Source: JBBDWJ01 sp040902925
GTDB lineage: Bacteria; Acidobacteriota; Terriglobia; Bryobacterales; UBA6623
DNA: 5,624 bases
Direction of reading: 5' to 3'
Assembly (NCBI GenBank): GCA_040902925.1
Contig: JBBDWJ010000130.1
Span: 1 to 5,624 of the forward strand
A model generated the notes under the pieces. It was not told the origin of the DNA. It saw only the letters and a program-made list of their open reading frames with translations, and did not search any database. Shown piece after piece: positions 5,591 to 5,624 of this stretch. Positions within the stretch are counted from its first letter, which is position 1. Every line of letters starts with the position of its first letter. The position numbers and the translations under genes were made by a program.

Positions 5591-5621
5591 CTCAAAGGAA
5601 AGACTTGTGTCTTTCTTTGAG
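5591..5621. repeat. Long inverted repeat: 13-bp stem with one bulged G and a 4-base loop
   Basis: CTCAAAGGAAAGAC (5591-5604), loop TTGT (5605-5608), and GTCTTTCTTTGAG (5609-5621) form 13 base pairs with G5598 bulged. The stem is A/T-rich in a GC-rich neighbourhood, so chance is unlikely. The flank on the right is GGGG, with no T-run outside the stem, so it is not a standard intrinsic terminator. It may be a bidirectional terminator-like stem, a transcript-stabilising hairpin, or one copy of a dispersed palindromic element. The window ends three bases later. Confidence 0.75.
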
Positions 5622-5624
5622 GGG

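Larger units (their letters stand above)
5241..5624. other. Non-coding tail after the operon: no recognisable gene
   Basis: No frame here resembles a protein. The open frames that cross it are short, lack ribosome binding sites or run in from gene 5. The composition shifts: the + strand becomes rich in G and T from about 5370 to 5560 (runs such as GGCTTTTTGGGGG and GGGTTGGGTTCGG), unlike the balanced GC-rich coding DNA to the left. It contains the phased TGGCCG repeats and two hairpins listed separately. No tRNA, insertion sequence end or coding remnant was recognised. Confidence 0.6.

Overview
The window is a high-GC bacterial segment with five genes on the + strand, tightly packed except for two gaps, followed by about 380 bases without a recognisable gene. 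The organism cannot be fixed from the sequence. High GC, a paired GMC flavoprotein and gluconate 2-dehydrogenase subunit 3, and carbohydrate-acid genes would suit a soil heterotroph such as an Acidobacteriota (Solibacter-like) lineage, but this is a low-confidence guess.

Layout: (1) 2-895, the C-terminal two thirds of a DUF1537 four-carbon acid sugar kinase, cut by the left edge. (2) 898-1734, an NAD-dependent dehydrogenase of the phosphogluconate dehydrogenase C-terminal type, best matched from memory to D-apionate oxidoisomerase (ApnO). (3) 1867-2544, an Asp/Glu/hydantoin racemase superfamily protein that keeps the first catalytic cysteine and has glutamine where the second is expected. (4) 2776-4578, a GMC-type FAD dehydrogenase large subunit related to gluconate 2-dehydrogenase. 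(5) 4575-5240, the matching Tat-signal small subunit, overlapping gene 4 by ATGA. Gap 1735-1866 holds a 14-bp GC palindrome and the Shine-Dalgarno of gene 3. Gap 2545-2775 holds an imperfect 18-bp tandem repeat. The tail 5241-5624 holds five 10-bp direct repeats and two hairpins.

How they may work together: the kinase and dehydrogenase (2 bases apart) look like the cytoplasmic pair that oxidises and isomerises a branched or short sugar acid and then phosphorylates the keto acid, as in D-apionate breakdown (ApnO then OiaK). The next enzyme of that route, a RuBisCO-like decarboxylase or a hydrolase, is not seen and could lie upstream. The racemase-superfamily protein may act on an intermediate. 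Genes 4 and 5 would form a Tat-exported periplasmic sugar or sugar-acid dehydrogenase that could supply the acid from outside the membrane. The pairings are well supported. The apionate substrate and the link between the two halves are inference.

Most worth a second look: the 10-bp-phased TGGCCG repeats after the last gene, an exact in-frame 18-bp duplication beside the active-site histidine of the GMC enzyme, the racemase homologue with one catalytic cysteine, and the tandem repeat before gene 4 whose two copies differ only at synonymous positions of one frame.
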